DNA of 39,606 nucleotides from a bacterium (GCA_018816105.1 JAHIWE010000102.1:1-39606), one strand, 5' to 3'; counted from the stretch's first letter, positions 9,427 through 17,589 are shown. Program-made: numbers and translations. Notes: generated by a model from the sequence alone, not told the origin.

Positions 9427-9879
9427 TTAAACAGCTGGTAAATTATATATTGGCAGTGTTTCTTGTTTAAAATTATATTTTTCTATACACATAGGTAATT
9501 TAAAGTCGCGAATTATACTATCTTTTTCTAAAAAATCTACTTTAATTTCATTATCTTGTTTTATAAAATACTTTTTACCAAGGGCTTTAATAGGAGAATT
9601 TTCATTGAATTCAAAACCATCACAAGCTTTAAATTCAATATTTTTTGTAATGCATATTGTTTTTAAAAAGATGTAAGCCACTTTTATTGCCATAAAAGAA
9701 CCAGGAGAATTAACATAAGTAATTGTATGAATATCATATTCATTCAAAAGTTTAATAAATAAATTTGGCAATAAATCCGATGTTTTACCATCGAGTTTAT
9801 GCTCCTTTATTAATTTTTTATTTTCGTAAACACCTATTAATAAAGGATTCGAAATAGTTATAGCTAAAATTTCTATCAA
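9427..9879 (-). CDS. Short TsaB-like protein
   Basis: TsaB is the non-catalytic partner of TsaD in making the t6A modification of tRNA. This 150-residue product keeps the N-terminal actin-like strand pattern (ILAITISNPLLIGVYENKK). At about residues 57-66 it has VNSPGSFMAIKVA, which corresponds to the family's GPGSFTGLRIG. It is much shorter than E. coli TsaB (about 230) and the motif is degenerate, so it may be a minimal dimerisation module. The reading frame is intact and the start is a TTG (9879) with a distant AAGG, so it does not look like a decaying pseudogene. It lies between lpxC and thrB. Family assignment is likely; function is inferred. Confidence 0.65.
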   Translation of the reverse strand: MIEILAITISNPLLIGVYENKKLIKEHKLDGKTSDLLPNLFIKLLNEYDIHTITYVNSPGSFMAIKVAYIFLKTICITKNIEFKACDGFEFNENSPIKALGKKYFIKQDNEIKVDFLEKDSIIRDFKLPMCIEKYNFKQETLPIYNLPAV

Positions 9880-9890
9880 ATGATTAAACC

Positions 9891-10796
9891 TTAACTCTCA
9901 ACTCTTGAGTAAGCCATTTCAAATACAACCGCTTCAGAAGTAGCTTCTTCTAAATCAATAATTTCATAATTTGATTCATCTTCATAAAGTTTTTTTGTAA
10001 GTAAATGATTTAAATGATGACTTCCAGCAACTGCATCATATTCACCAACTAAAGTATATTCTAAAAGTGCCATATCACCAATTGCATCTAAAATTTTATG
10101 TCTTACAAACTCATCATCAAATCTTAAACCTTCAGGATTTAAAACCTTTGATTGATCAAGAACAATTGCATTTTCCATAGAACCACCTTGAGCTAATCCT
10201 ATACTTCTTAAATATTGTACTTCATGTAAAAAACCAAATGTTCTAGCTCGACTAATATTTTCTTTATACTCAGCAATTGAATAGTCAAAATGAAAATTTT
10301 GTTTTCCAATAGCTGGATGATCAAAAGTAATTTCAAAATCATAAACTATTCTATCTGATGGTTTTAATGTAACTCTTTTACCTTCAGGTGTAGTAACTTC
10401 TACTTGTTTTTTAATTTTAATTGCTTTTTTTGATTTATCAAGCTCTTTAATTCCAGCTTCTTCAATTAGCATACAATATCCAGCTGAACTTCCATCAAGA
10501 ACTGGAACTTCATCATTATCAATTACTACTCTTAAATTATCAATTCCATAAGCATAAACAGCTGATAAAAGATGCTCAATTGTAGAAACTACAACTCCAT
10601 CTTTTCCAATAACCGTAGCCATTTTAGTATCAACAACATTTTCTCTTTTTAAGGGAATTGTAACTCCAGCATCGATTCTGTAAAAAACTATTCCCATATC
10701 ACTATCAAGTGGTTCAAGTCTCATTTTTACAGGTACACCTTTGTGTAAGCCAATTCCTACTATTTCTGTGCTTTTTGCAATTGTTCTTTGTTTCAT
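9891..10796 (-). CDS. lpxC: UDP-3-O-acyl-N-acetylglucosamine deacetylase
   Basis: LpxC catalyses the committed, zinc-dependent deacetylation step of lipid A synthesis in the cytoplasm. The protein has 301 residues. Zinc ligands by alignment to E. coli are His75 (TIEHLLSA), His234 and Asp238 (RHKILDAIGD), and the catalytic histidine is His261 (SHHLNH). The ENISRARTFGF segment at 180-190 is also characteristic. It overlaps the M23 peptidase gene by four bases (ATGA), so outer-membrane lipid synthesis and a wall hydrolase are translationally linked. This confirms a Gram-negative envelope. Confidence 0.96.
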   Translation of the reverse strand: MKQRTIAKSTEIVGIGLHKGVPVKMRLEPLDSDMGIVFYRIDAGVTIPLKRENVVDTKMATVIGKDGVVVSTIEHLLSAVYAYGIDNLRVVIDNDEVPVLDGSSAGYCMLIEEAGIKELDKSKKAIKIKKQVEVTTPEGKRVTLKPSDRIVYDFEITFDHPAIGKQNFHFDYSIAEYKENISRARTFGFLHEVQYLRSIGLAQGGSMENAIVLDQSKVLNPEGLRFDDEFVRHKILDAIGDMALLEYTLVGEYDAVAGSHHLNHLLTKKLYEDESNYEIIDLEEATSEAVVFEMAYSRVES

Positions 10797-12172
10797 TTTG
10801 TGTTTATCACTTTCACTGCATCATTGATTGTTTTAGTAACATTTGTTTTCATCCATGTATAATCAAGCCATTCATTTGGATTTACTTCAATACCTTGAAC
10901 TAATACACCAAAATGTAAATGATCTCCAAATACAGCTCCTGTTGATCCTGTATTTGCTATATGTTGACCTGCTTTTACTTCATCATTAACTTCAACATTT
11001 ATACTACTTGTATGTGCGTATAATGTTCCAAGTCCTAAACCATGATCAATAATTGCCGTATCCCCATATATTCCTAAATAACCTTTAAATATAACTTTTC
11101 CAGGATTTGAAACTTGAACATCAGCTCTTTTAACACTAGCCCAATCCATACCTAAATGCCAAGCTTCATCTATTTTATTCTCACCATAAAAATAGTGTCT
11201 TCTTTCACCATATTGAGCAAAAGTTGCTGCATTTGGTAATCTAACAAATGGTTTAATATCAAAAGAAGTATTCATTCCATTTACAAGATTCTTTTTAACA
11301 ACTTCTCTAATAGTTTTCACATTTTTTTCTCTTAGCTCTTTGTTTGTTTTTACAAAAGCTTCAACAATATCAGAAGGTACATTCATATCGCTATTTTCTA
11401 AAACATGTTTACTAACATTATTTACAAAATCATCTGAGATTTTTATGTCATCAATTTTTTCTTTAAAGCTTTTGATATAAAAAGGGACTTTTGCTTCTGT
11501 TTTATTACCAGCTAAATCAACTGCAACAACATTTACTCTTTTAAACTCTTTTATATCAATAGGCCAAGTTATTATAGAGATAAAATAATTCTTTTTATAA
11601 AATGGAAAAAGTTCAAATACTTCTTCATCATTAAAAGAAATATAATAGTCTTTTAAATTTTCATCATTAATCTCAACAATAATAACTCCACTTCCACCTT
11701 GTCTTAATAAGTAAGAGTTTGTTATTACGTTTGCAACTGGACTTTTTTTATCAATAATTATTTTAGAATTTGTAACAGTTTGATTTCCTTTAAAAAAGTT
11801 CCACTTACTTGTATCATAAACATCAATTTTTAAAGAACCCTCTTTTGGTTTGTAAAATTCATCAAATTGTGGAGGTAAAATGTCTAAATTAATAACTCCA
11901 TTTTCATCTTTTATAACTTTAGTTTCTAGTTTTAGTTTCTTATCACCATCTACAAAAAAAACTTCATAAGATTTAATTTTTGTATTATCTGATATTTCAA
12001 CACTTATTGATTTTTGGAAATTCCAATAAATTTCATTTTGTACTTTTATTTTTGGTGCATTTCTTTCAAACATAGAAGAGAATAAAACAAATACAACTCC
12101 AACTAAAAATGCTATTAAAACTACATAAATCCATAAACCTTTTATACTATTTTTATTACTTGTAAACTTCAA
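10793..12172 (-). CDS. Membrane-anchored M23 zinc peptidase
   Basis: This is a 459-residue protein. A transmembrane segment at about 12-34 (GLWIYVVLIAFLVGVVFVLF) follows a short basic N-terminus, so the bulk is periplasmic and tethered. A beta-rich middle part (about 40-310) resembles no family I can name. The C-terminal LytM/M23 domain (about 330-440) has all expected zinc and catalytic residues: HLGMD (His and Asp, near 338-342), LYAH (near 384-387) and HLHF (near 416-419). It probably cleaves peptide cross-links in peptidoglycan and may contribute to cell shape or growth. It overlaps lpxC by four bases and the DHH gene by 17. Exact bond specificity cannot be told. Confidence 0.85.
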   Translation of the reverse strand: MKFTSNKNSIKGLWIYVVLIAFLVGVVFVLFSSMFERNAPKIKVQNEIYWNFQKSISVEISDNTKIKSYEVFFVDGDKKLKLETKVIKDENGVINLDILPPQFDEFYKPKEGSLKIDVYDTSKWNFFKGNQTVTNSKIIIDKKSPVANVITNSYLLRQGGSGVIIVEINDENLKDYYISFNDEEVFELFPFYKKNYFISIITWPIDIKEFKRVNVVAVDLAGNKTEAKVPFYIKSFKEKIDDIKISDDFVNNVSKHVLENSDMNVPSDIVEAFVKTNKELREKNVKTIREVVKKNLVNGMNTSFDIKPFVRLPNAATFAQYGERRHYFYGENKIDEAWHLGMDWASVKRADVQVSNPGKVIFKGYLGIYGDTAIIDHGLGLGTLYAHTSSINVEVNDEVKAGQHIANTGSTGAVFGDHLHFGVLVQGIEVNPNEWLDYTWMKTNVTKTINDAVKVINTK

Positions 12173-13142
12173 AAATTTCCTTTAATACTATATCTTTTGC
12201 TTTTTCTACATCAATCATATCTATTGTACAACCAGCTGCATTAAAATGACCTCCGCCACCAAATTCACCAGCTATTTTAGACACATCAATTTTTCCTTTT
12301 GAACGTAATGATATCCTTGAAACACCATTTACAACACGCACAAAAAAAGCAATCTTCACTATTGCAATACTCATAATCATATCTAATGCATCTTCACAAT
12401 CTCGATTATGTGCACCTGTTTGTTTAAACCATTCCTCTTTTGCAAAAATAGAAGCTATTTCACCTTCACAAAAAAGTTCTAAACTATCTAAAACTTTTGG
12501 GATGATTCTATATTTTGCCAAAGAATCTCTTCTTAAAAGCTTATTTGCTATTTCAGAAGGATTAGCTCCACATTCAACTAAAAAGTTTGTTTTTTCAAAA
12601 GTTAACTCATCACATCTTCCCAATGAAAAAGCTAATGTATCATCATAAATACCTACATACAGTGCAGTTGCAGAGTTTTTTGTAATATATAATCCATTAT
12701 GTTTAAAGAATTCAAAAACTAATTCAGCAGTTGAACTTTTCATAGGATCTACAATATTTACAACTCCAAAATGATTATTTGATTTATGATGATCAAAATT
12801 TATAAGTGGTATAGAAGGATCAGGCTCAAAGCCTAATCTTTTATATGTTCCACAATCAACTGAAATAATCAAATCAAAAAAAGCTGGTAATTGATTTGAT
12901 ATTTTATCAAATCTTGGTATAAAATCAAGATTTTGAGGTAAATCATCACTTACGTTAAATACTTTGTGTTTAATTTTATTTTCATGAAATAAATTAGATA
13001 TTGCTAATGCTGAACCTATAGAATCTGGATCTGGATTTACATGAGTAACAATTAAAATATATCTACTTTTTTCAATAAGCGCTAATGCTTTTGTATGTTC
13101 TGACATATCTACTTTGTTATTTAATATAAAATCTTTTATCAA
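12156..13142 (-). CDS. DHH/DHHA1 phosphoesterase (NrnA-like)
   Basis: The 328-residue protein has a DHH domain with THVNPDPDSIGSAL (metal-binding DxD, near 34-47) and DHHKSN near 116-121. A DHHA1 domain carries the GGGGHFNAAG motif near 294-303. Architecture and length match NrnA/PAP-phosphatase-type proteins, which degrade short oligoribonucleotides or pAp; RecJ is much longer. Which substrate is used here is not shown. The start is a TTG at 13142 with AGGA seven bases before it; an ATG at 13106 is the alternative. It ends overlapping the M23 gene by 17 bases and starts eight bases after nadC. Confidence 0.82.
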   Translation of the reverse strand: MIKDFILNNKVDMSEHTKALALIEKSRYILIVTHVNPDPDSIGSALAISNLFHENKIKHKVFNVSDDLPQNLDFIPRFDKISNQLPAFFDLIISVDCGTYKRLGFEPDPSIPLINFDHHKSNNHFGVVNIVDPMKSSTAELVFEFFKHNGLYITKNSATALYVGIYDDTLAFSLGRCDELTFEKTNFLVECGANPSEIANKLLRRDSLAKYRIIPKVLDSLELFCEGEIASIFAKEEWFKQTGAHNRDCEDALDMIMSIAIVKIAFFVRVVNGVSRISLRSKGKIDVSKIAGEFGGGGHFNAAGCTIDMIDVEKAKDIVLKEIFEVYK

Positions 13143-13150
13143 AATAAGTC

Positions 13151-13972
13151 CTAATCAAACTTCATTGAAAAATCAAGCCATGTTGCTTGATGAATAATAC
13201 TACCACTACTAATAGCATCAACTCCTGTTGATGCATAATCTTTAATAGTTTGAAGATTTATATTTCCACTAGCTTCTAATAAAATATGAGGATAATTTGT
13301 ATCTCTAAATGTTACAACTTCTTTTATTTGATCAGTTGTCATATTATCACACATGATAATATCCCCACCTGCATGCATAGCTTCTTTTACTTGCTCAAAT
13401 GTTTCACACTCTATTTCAATTTTTGTAACCCAAGAAATTCTTTTTCTAGCTTTTTTAATAAACTCTTCAAGATTATCAATAGTTCTTAAGTGAGTATCTT
13501 TTAACATCAAACAATCATCAAGTCCAAGTCTATGATTAATTGCTCCCCCAACTCTAGAAGCATATTTCTCAAAATCTCTTAATTGTGGTCTTGTTTTTCT
13601 AGTATCTAATAAAACTACACCTGAACCTTCGATTAGCTTTGCATATTTATTTGCCATTGTAGCAATTCCACTTGCGTGTTGAAGCATATTTAAAAATGTT
13701 CTCTCAGATGAAAGTAAAACAGATGCTTTTCCTTCAAGTTCAGCGATAATATCACCTTCTTTTATGATGTCTCCATCATTTTTTAAAAATTTACAATCAA
13801 ATTTTTCAGTTCTAGCTAATACTTTTGCGTATTGCACACCAGCTAAAATACCATCTGATTTACAAATAGCCCTAGCTGTAAATCTTCCTTTAGGAGCAAC
13901 ATCGAAGAATAAATCTCCTCTACCATTATCTTCAATAATGGCATTTTTTACAAACTTTTTGATATTAATCAT
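13151..13972 (-). CDS. nadC: Nicotinate-nucleotide pyrophosphorylase
   Basis: NadC converts quinolinate and PRPP to nicotinate mononucleotide, the third step of de novo NAD synthesis. The 273-residue product carries the signature DTRKTRPQLRDFEKYA near 122-137 (quinolinate-binding Arg and Lys residues) and NHRLGLDDCLMLKDTHL. The C-terminal barrel has LLEASGNINLQTIKDYA and VDAISSGSI. The ATG overlaps the nadA stop by four bases, so the two enzymes of consecutive steps are coupled. No nadB (L-aspartate oxidase) is in the window. Confidence 0.96.
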   Translation of the reverse strand: MINIKKFVKNAIIEDNGRGDLFFDVAPKGRFTARAICKSDGILAGVQYAKVLARTEKFDCKFLKNDGDIIKEGDIIAELEGKASVLLSSERTFLNMLQHASGIATMANKYAKLIEGSGVVLLDTRKTRPQLRDFEKYASRVGGAINHRLGLDDCLMLKDTHLRTIDNLEEFIKKARKRISWVTKIEIECETFEQVKEAMHAGGDIIMCDNMTTDQIKEVVTFRDTNYPHILLEASGNINLQTIKDYASTGVDAISSGSIIHQATWLDFSMKFD

Positions 13973-14958
13973 ACTTCAAACATCCTTTCTAATGCTACTT
14001 TAGCCCATTTTGCGGTATCTTCTGAAACAAAAATCTCTGTTTCTTTACTAATTTTATCATCTTTTATTGATTTTAAAGTATTGTAAACATCTTGTAAAGT
14101 TGTTTCATTCATTGTTGGACACTCAGGTTTTGTAGAACTTAATATATATGTATTTTTATCTCTTAATCTACTTACCATATTAAACTCAGTTCCAACAGCT
14201 ATTTTTTGCTCAGGATCTAACTCTTTTATATATGTAATTAACTGAGAAGTTGAGCCTACAAAATCAGCAGCATCACAAACACTAGGATCACATTCAGGAT
14301 GAACTGCAATTAAAATATCTGGAAATCTTTCTCTATAAAACTCAATATCTTCAACTGAAAATTGTTGATGAACTGAACAAAATCCATTATAACAAATAAT
14401 ATCAGCCTCTTTTAAATCACTTCCATCCCCAACTATTGCAGATTTTAAATTCAAAGACTTTGCAAAGTTCTGACCTAAACATCTATCAGGTACAAAGAAA
14501 ATCTTTTTACCAGATTTCAAACCTTTTTCAATTATCTTATAAGCATTTGATGAAGTACAAACCATTCCACCCATCTGCCCTACTTTTGCCTTAACAGCTG
14601 CGCTTGAGTTTATATATGTAATTGGTAAAATCTCATCATTTGAGATTCCAGCTTCATTTATTTTCTTTAGATTCTCTTCATAATATCCAACATCAATCAT
14701 TCTAGCCATCGCACAACATGCAATTTTTGGCATAAGAACTCTTTTTTGGGGACTCATAACTTTTACACTCTCACCCATAAAACCCACACCACAAAATACA
14801 ACATATTTTGAATCAGTTAACATTACTTTTTTTGCAAGTTCAAGTGAATCACCTGTGATGTCTGCTAGTTCAAATACTTCATCTCTTTGATAGAAATGTG
14901 CAACTAGAGTAACATCTAGTTCATTTTTTAATTTTATTATCTCTTCTTTTAAATTCAA
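13969..14958 (-). CDS. nadA: Quinolinate synthase A
   Basis: NadA condenses iminoaspartate with dihydroxyacetone phosphate to quinolinate using a [4Fe-4S] cluster. The protein has 329 residues. Candidate cluster cysteines are Cys82 (CCAMARM), Cys223 (HPEC) and the cysteine of KPECPTMNETT near the C-terminus, matching the three conserved positions of the family. HFYQRDEVFELAD at 21-33 is typical. The start is TTG at 14958: an in-frame TGA lies four codons upstream, no ATG intervenes, and GAAGG sits six bases before the TTG. It is the first gene of the eleven-gene minus-strand cluster. Its promoter must lie in the divergent region shared with plsY. Confidence 0.95.
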   Translation of the reverse strand: MNLKEEIIKLKNELDVTLVAHFYQRDEVFELADITGDSLELAKKVMLTDSKYVVFCGVGFMGESVKVMSPQKRVLMPKIACCAMARMIDVGYYEENLKKINEAGISNDEILPITYINSSAAVKAKVGQMGGMVCTSSNAYKIIEKGLKSGKKIFFVPDRCLGQNFAKSLNLKSAIVGDGSDLKEADIICYNGFCSVHQQFSVEDIEFYRERFPDILIAVHPECDPSVCDAADFVGSTSQLITYIKELDPEQKIAVGTEFNMVSRLRDKNTYILSSTKPECPTMNETTLQDVYNTLKSIKDDKISKETEIFVSEDTAKWAKVALERMFEV

Positions 14959-15006
14959 AATAAGCCTTCAAATTTTTAATATATGAGAATATAACAAAAT
15001 TTTAGT

Positions 15007-15012
15007 TATAAT
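15007..15012 (+). promoter_or_regulatory. -10 element for the plsY leader transcript
   Basis: A perfect TATAAT (15007-15012) lies in a very AT-rich stretch, the usual look of Campylobacterota sigma-70 promoters, which rely little on a -35. The predicted RNA start is about 15019, giving a leader of about 160 bases before plsY. No other strong -10 is evident nearer the gene. Confidence 0.5.
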
Positions 15013-15018
15013 CTCATT

Positions 15019-15176
15019 TAATTTAACAAGATAAATGGGCTTTATTCTTATTAAGCTCTATAGAATTTTCTCAAAGAGAGTTTTAAACAACGCTACTTTT
15101 AGGAATTTTTAAAATTCTATTTATTAAAGTAGACATTAAAATATAGGTTCCTTTTAAATAGGAACCCTTTAAAGGC
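15019..15176 (+). ncRNA. Structured leader RNA (or small RNA) before plsY
   Basis: Four hairpins can be drawn in about 140 bases. The first is GGGCTT/AAGCTC around 15037-15058. The second is TCTC/GAGA around 15069-15079. The third is a compound stem with an outer CTACTTT (15093-15099)/AAAGTAG (15126-15132) and an inner perfect GAATTTT/AAAATTC (15103-15117). The fourth is GGTTCCT (15146-15152)/AGGAACC (15160-15166). The ribosome site AAAGG (15171-15175) can pair with CCTTTT in the arm and loop of the last hairpin (15150-15155) or with the adjacent CCTTT, so switching of access to plsY is possible. I recognise no known riboswitch or 6S/SRP signature. Whether this is a cis-acting leader or a separate RNA is open. 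Confidence 0.4.
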
Positions 15177-15181
15177 AATAT

Positions 15182-15805
15182 ATGGATTTTTTCACAAATA
15201 CAAATATTTTATTTTTTCTAGCAGCATACTTAGTGGGTTCAATTCCCTTTGGTTCAATTTTAGCAAAAACATTTGCAGGAGTTGATATTACTGCTTCAGG
15301 AAGTAAATCAATTGGTGCTACGAATGTTCTTAGAGTTGTAAAAGAGACAAACCCAGCACTTGCAAAAAAGCTAGGTCTTGCAACTGTTATTTTAGATGCA
15401 CTAAAAGGTACATTAGTTTTATTAATAGCTTTATATTATGGAGTTAGTGAATCAACACTTTGGGGAATTGCAATACTTGCAGTTTTAGGACACTGTTATT
15501 CTATATACTTAGGACTTGAAGGTGGAAAAGGAGTTGCGACTGGACTTGGCGTTTATTTAGTTCTTATTCCAATTCCTACTATTATTGGAGCTGTTGTTTG
15601 GATAATTTGTGCAAAAGTTTTAAAAATATCTTCTTTATCTTCACTATTAGGTTTAGTAGCAGTTATACTAAGTGCAAGTTTTTTAAATAATGGATTAAAT
15701 GTAGGGTCAAATGTACCTATGTATATAATTGCCTTTATAATCTTCTACAAACATATACCAAATCTAATTAGAGTAATAAAAGGAGAAGAAAAAAGAGTTA
15801 TATAA
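15182..15805 (+). CDS. plsY: Acyl-phosphate glycerol-3-phosphate acyltransferase
   Basis: PlsY transfers an acyl group from acyl-phosphate to glycerol-3-phosphate, the first step of phospholipid synthesis, in the inner membrane. The 207-residue protein is mostly transmembrane helices, with the first at about 8-28. The family motifs are present: GSIPFGSILAK, then SGSKSIGATNVLR (motif 1, near 38-50), and GHCYSIYLGLEGGKGVATGLG split around GGKGVATG (motif 3, near 112-125). AAAGG precedes the ATG by six bases. The stop codon lies inside a terminator hairpin. The gene is divergent from nadA, and its long structured leader is unusual for this genome segment. Confidence 0.95.
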   Translation: MDFFTNTNILFFLAAYLVGSIPFGSILAKTFAGVDITASGSKSIGATNVLRVVKETNPALAKKLGLATVILDALKGTLVLLIALYYGVSESTLWGIAILAVLGHCYSIYLGLEGGKGVATGLGVYLVLIPIPTIIGAVVWIICAKVLKISSLSSLLGLVAVILSASFLNNGLNVGSNVPMYIIAFIIFYKHIPNLIRVIKGEEKRVI

Positions 15806-15816
15806 ACTCTTTTTTC
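15791..15816 (+). terminator. Terminator overlapping the plsY stop
   Basis: The 9-bp stem AAAAGAGTT (15791-15799)/AACTCTTTT (15805-15813) has a five-base ATATA loop and runs into a six-T tract (TTTTTTC). The plsY stop codon is in the loop and the start of the right arm. It would reduce but perhaps not abolish read-through into folB, which starts 25 bases after the plsY stop. Confidence 0.6.
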
Positions 15817-15830
15817 TTTAATACATCCAA

Positions 15831-16145
15831 ATGAAAATAGAAATCAATAATCTTACATTTAAATGCATAATAGGAATACTAGATTTCGAACGAATAAAAA
15901 AACAAAGAGTTATAATAAATACCTCTTTTGAATATGAATTTACAAAAAACTCATTTATAGACTATGCAGAAGTATCAACTTTGATAAAAACTATAATGAT
16001 AAAGAAAAACTTTTTTTTACTTGAAGATGCAATCTTATGTCTAGAAACACTACTTACAAATAAATACCCAATAAAAAATCTACATATTAAAATCTCAAAA
16101 CCAGATATTTTAAAAGATTGTATAGTTACATTAAGTAATCATTAA
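15831..16145 (+). CDS. folB: Dihydroneopterin aldolase
   Basis: FolB splits 7,8-dihydroneopterin to 6-hydroxymethyl-dihydropterin and glycolaldehyde in folate synthesis. The 104-residue protein shows the tunnelling-fold pattern: KIEINNLTFKCIIGILDFER at the start (the family's G-x-x-x-x-E-R), QRVIINTSFEY, the DYAEV substrate-loop segment near 44-48, LLEDAILCLETLL, and a C-terminal IKISKPDILKDC strand. The usual catalytic lysine lies in that last strand. It is slightly short for the family (about 115-120). No clear ribosome site precedes the ATG. It may be co-transcribed with plsY by read-through. Confidence 0.8.
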   Translation: MKIEINNLTFKCIIGILDFERIKKQRVIINTSFEYEFTKNSFIDYAEVSTLIKTIMIKKNFFLLEDAILCLETLLTNKYPIKNLHIKISKPDILKDCIVTLSNH

Positions 16146-16196
16146 TTAAATTATTCCTATAAATCAAAATAAGACTAAAATTATCGCACCATAGCA

Positions 16197-16255
16197 TTAA
16201 CAAAGCATTAATAAGGTGTAAATTAAAAGTTAACTTAAATTAACAGTTAATTAAC
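16197..16255. promoter_or_regulatory. TTAAC repeat cluster upstream of porin 1
   Basis: TTAAC occurs at 16197-16201, 16230-16234, 16240-16244 and 16251-16255. The last three are spaced 10 and 11 bases, one helical turn each. Together they form the dyads GTTAA-N6-TTAAC (16229-16244) and GTTAATTAAC (16246-16255). The cluster sits about 45-100 bases before the -10 proposed for the porin. It looks like a binding array for a regulator, but none is identified. Confidence 0.35.
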
Positions 16256-16296
16256 ATCTAAAATAGTAACTTTAAGAAAACTTTAAAATTTAGTGG

Positions 16297-16405
16297 TGTA
16301 GAATGGCCGTAACGGTATGTCGGAAAAGGTTTAAAATGCAAAGTTTTAAATGAGTTCGCGCGCTCCGATAGACTGAAAAAAGATTTCGAAATTTTAGGAG
16401 AACAA
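16297..16405 (+). promoter_or_regulatory. Porin 1 promoter and GC-rich structured leader
   Basis: An extended -10 (TG at 16297-16298, TAGAAT at 16299-16304) puts the RNA start near 16311. The leader contains TCGGA (16319-16323) able to pair with TCCGA (16364-16368). These enclose a perfect 7-bp TTTAAAA (16330-16336)/TTTTAAA (16344-16350) hairpin and a short GCGCGC run near 16358-16363. It is clearly richer in G+C than its surroundings. TTAGGAG at 16394-16400 is the ribosome site. Such a leader could stabilise an abundant porin mRNA or be a small-RNA target; I match it to no known riboswitch. Confidence 0.45.
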
Positions 16406-17554
16406 ATGAAAAAAATCGCAAAATTAAGTTTAGTAGCTGCTATCGCAGTTTCAGGATTCACTTCAGCTAATGCTACATCATTAGAAGAAGCAATCAAAGG
16501 TGTAGATATTTCTGGTACTGCTGTATATAGATATGATGACAGAACAACTGATAATTCAGCTACGCCTGGATTTAGTAATGAATCAAATAATAGTTATAAA
16601 GTTGCTGTTAATTTAAAATCAGCACTAAATGATGATTTAACTTTCAATACTAGAACAATCATTGGTACAGGTACTGGTATGGCAGAAGTTGGTGGATCTA
16701 CTATAGCTTCAGATGGTGAAGCAACTTTTGGTTTATCTCAAGCTAACTTCGCATATACAGGTATTATGAATACAACTGTTATAGCTGGTAAACAAGCGGT
16801 TCCATCTCCATTTGCAGTTCAAGTTGATGCAGCTGGTGCAGAAGACACAGCTACAGGTTTAACTGCAATTACTGCAGTAGGTCCTGTTACTATTGCTGGT
16901 ACATATTTAAATCAAACTAACCTACAAGCAATTAATGGTCAAGATGTTGCTGGTCTAGGATTAATGGGTGATATCGGACCTGTTGCGTTAGACGGTTGGT
17001 ATTTAGAAGTACTTGAATCATCAGCAATGAATGATGCTCACACAGCATATACAGTTGGAGCAAAAGCAAAAGTTGAAATGGTTAAATTAACAGCTAGATA
17101 TTCTGCAATTGATCATGACAATGCTACACAAGATACTGAAAAATTATGGAAAGTTGGAGCATCAGCTAAAGTTGGTATAGTTTCTGCTTCTTTAGATTAT
17201 GGTCAAACTAATGCTGTTACAACTAATACAACTGGTGTAAGTTTAGAAGGTGATGGTGGAGCAGATTCTGATACAACATTACAAGGATGGGGATTAAATT
17301 TAGAAGGTAAAAATGATGCTTCTTTAGTTAAAGCTTCTTTAGGTGTAGATTTATTATCTAACTTAAATTTATCTGCAACTTACGTAGACTTATCAGTTGA
17401 TGGTACAGCAAATGCTGATGCAGCTGAGTACTATGGTCAATTAACATACAAAATGGGTAAAAACTTCATGACATATGCTAGAATTGGTCAAATTGACAAT
17501 GATGTATCTGCAGACAATACAAGAGGAAGATTACACGTTCAATATACTTTCTAA
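16406..17554 (+). CDS. Outer-membrane porin (porin 1)
   Basis: This 382-residue precursor has a classic signal peptide (KK start, hydrophobic core, cleavage after about residue 23 in SANA-T). The mature part is glycine/threonine-rich with alternating hydrophobic strands and ends in QYTF, the C-terminal phenylalanine used for beta-barrel insertion. It resembles the Campylobacterota major-porin type by layout, and it is a clear paralogue of the porin at 18455. Both share the start LEEAIKGVDISGTAVYRY-like, NLKSxLNDDLTFNTR and GKQAxxxPF segments. The leader and strong terminator suggest a highly expressed monocistronic gene. The substrate is unknown. Confidence 0.82.
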   Translation: MKKIAKLSLVAAIAVSGFTSANATSLEEAIKGVDISGTAVYRYDDRTTDNSATPGFSNESNNSYKVAVNLKSALNDDLTFNTRTIIGTGTGMAEVGGSTIASDGEATFGLSQANFAYTGIMNTTVIAGKQAVPSPFAVQVDAAGAEDTATGLTAITAVGPVTIAGTYLNQTNLQAINGQDVAGLGLMGDIGPVALDGWYLEVLESSAMNDAHTAYTVGAKAKVEMVKLTARYSAIDHDNATQDTEKLWKVGASAKVGIVSASLDYGQTNAVTTNTTGVSLEGDGGADSDTTLQGWGLNLEGKNDASLVKASLGVDLLSNLNLSATYVDLSVDGTANADAAEYYGQLTYKMGKNFMTYARIGQIDNDVSADNTRGRLHVQYTF

Positions 17555-17589
17555 TTTGAAAGATAGTGTTTAACTACTAAACTTACTTT

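Noticed and set aside
15019-15170. 6S RNA or SRP RNA in the nadA-plsY gap
   Set aside because: The 5' and 3' ends do not pair as in 6S RNA and the GGAAGCAG-type SRP loop is absent.
16303-16353. A 16-codon open frame (ATG at 16303, TGA at 16351) in the porin 1 leader
   Set aside because: No ribosome site precedes it and its ATG overlaps the proposed -10, so it would not be on the transcript. The fold explains the region equally well.
16311-16380. c-di-GMP-I riboswitch, suggested by ATGCAAAG and CTCCGATAG
   Set aside because: The paired elements and the conserved core of that class are not in the right order; only short matches exist.
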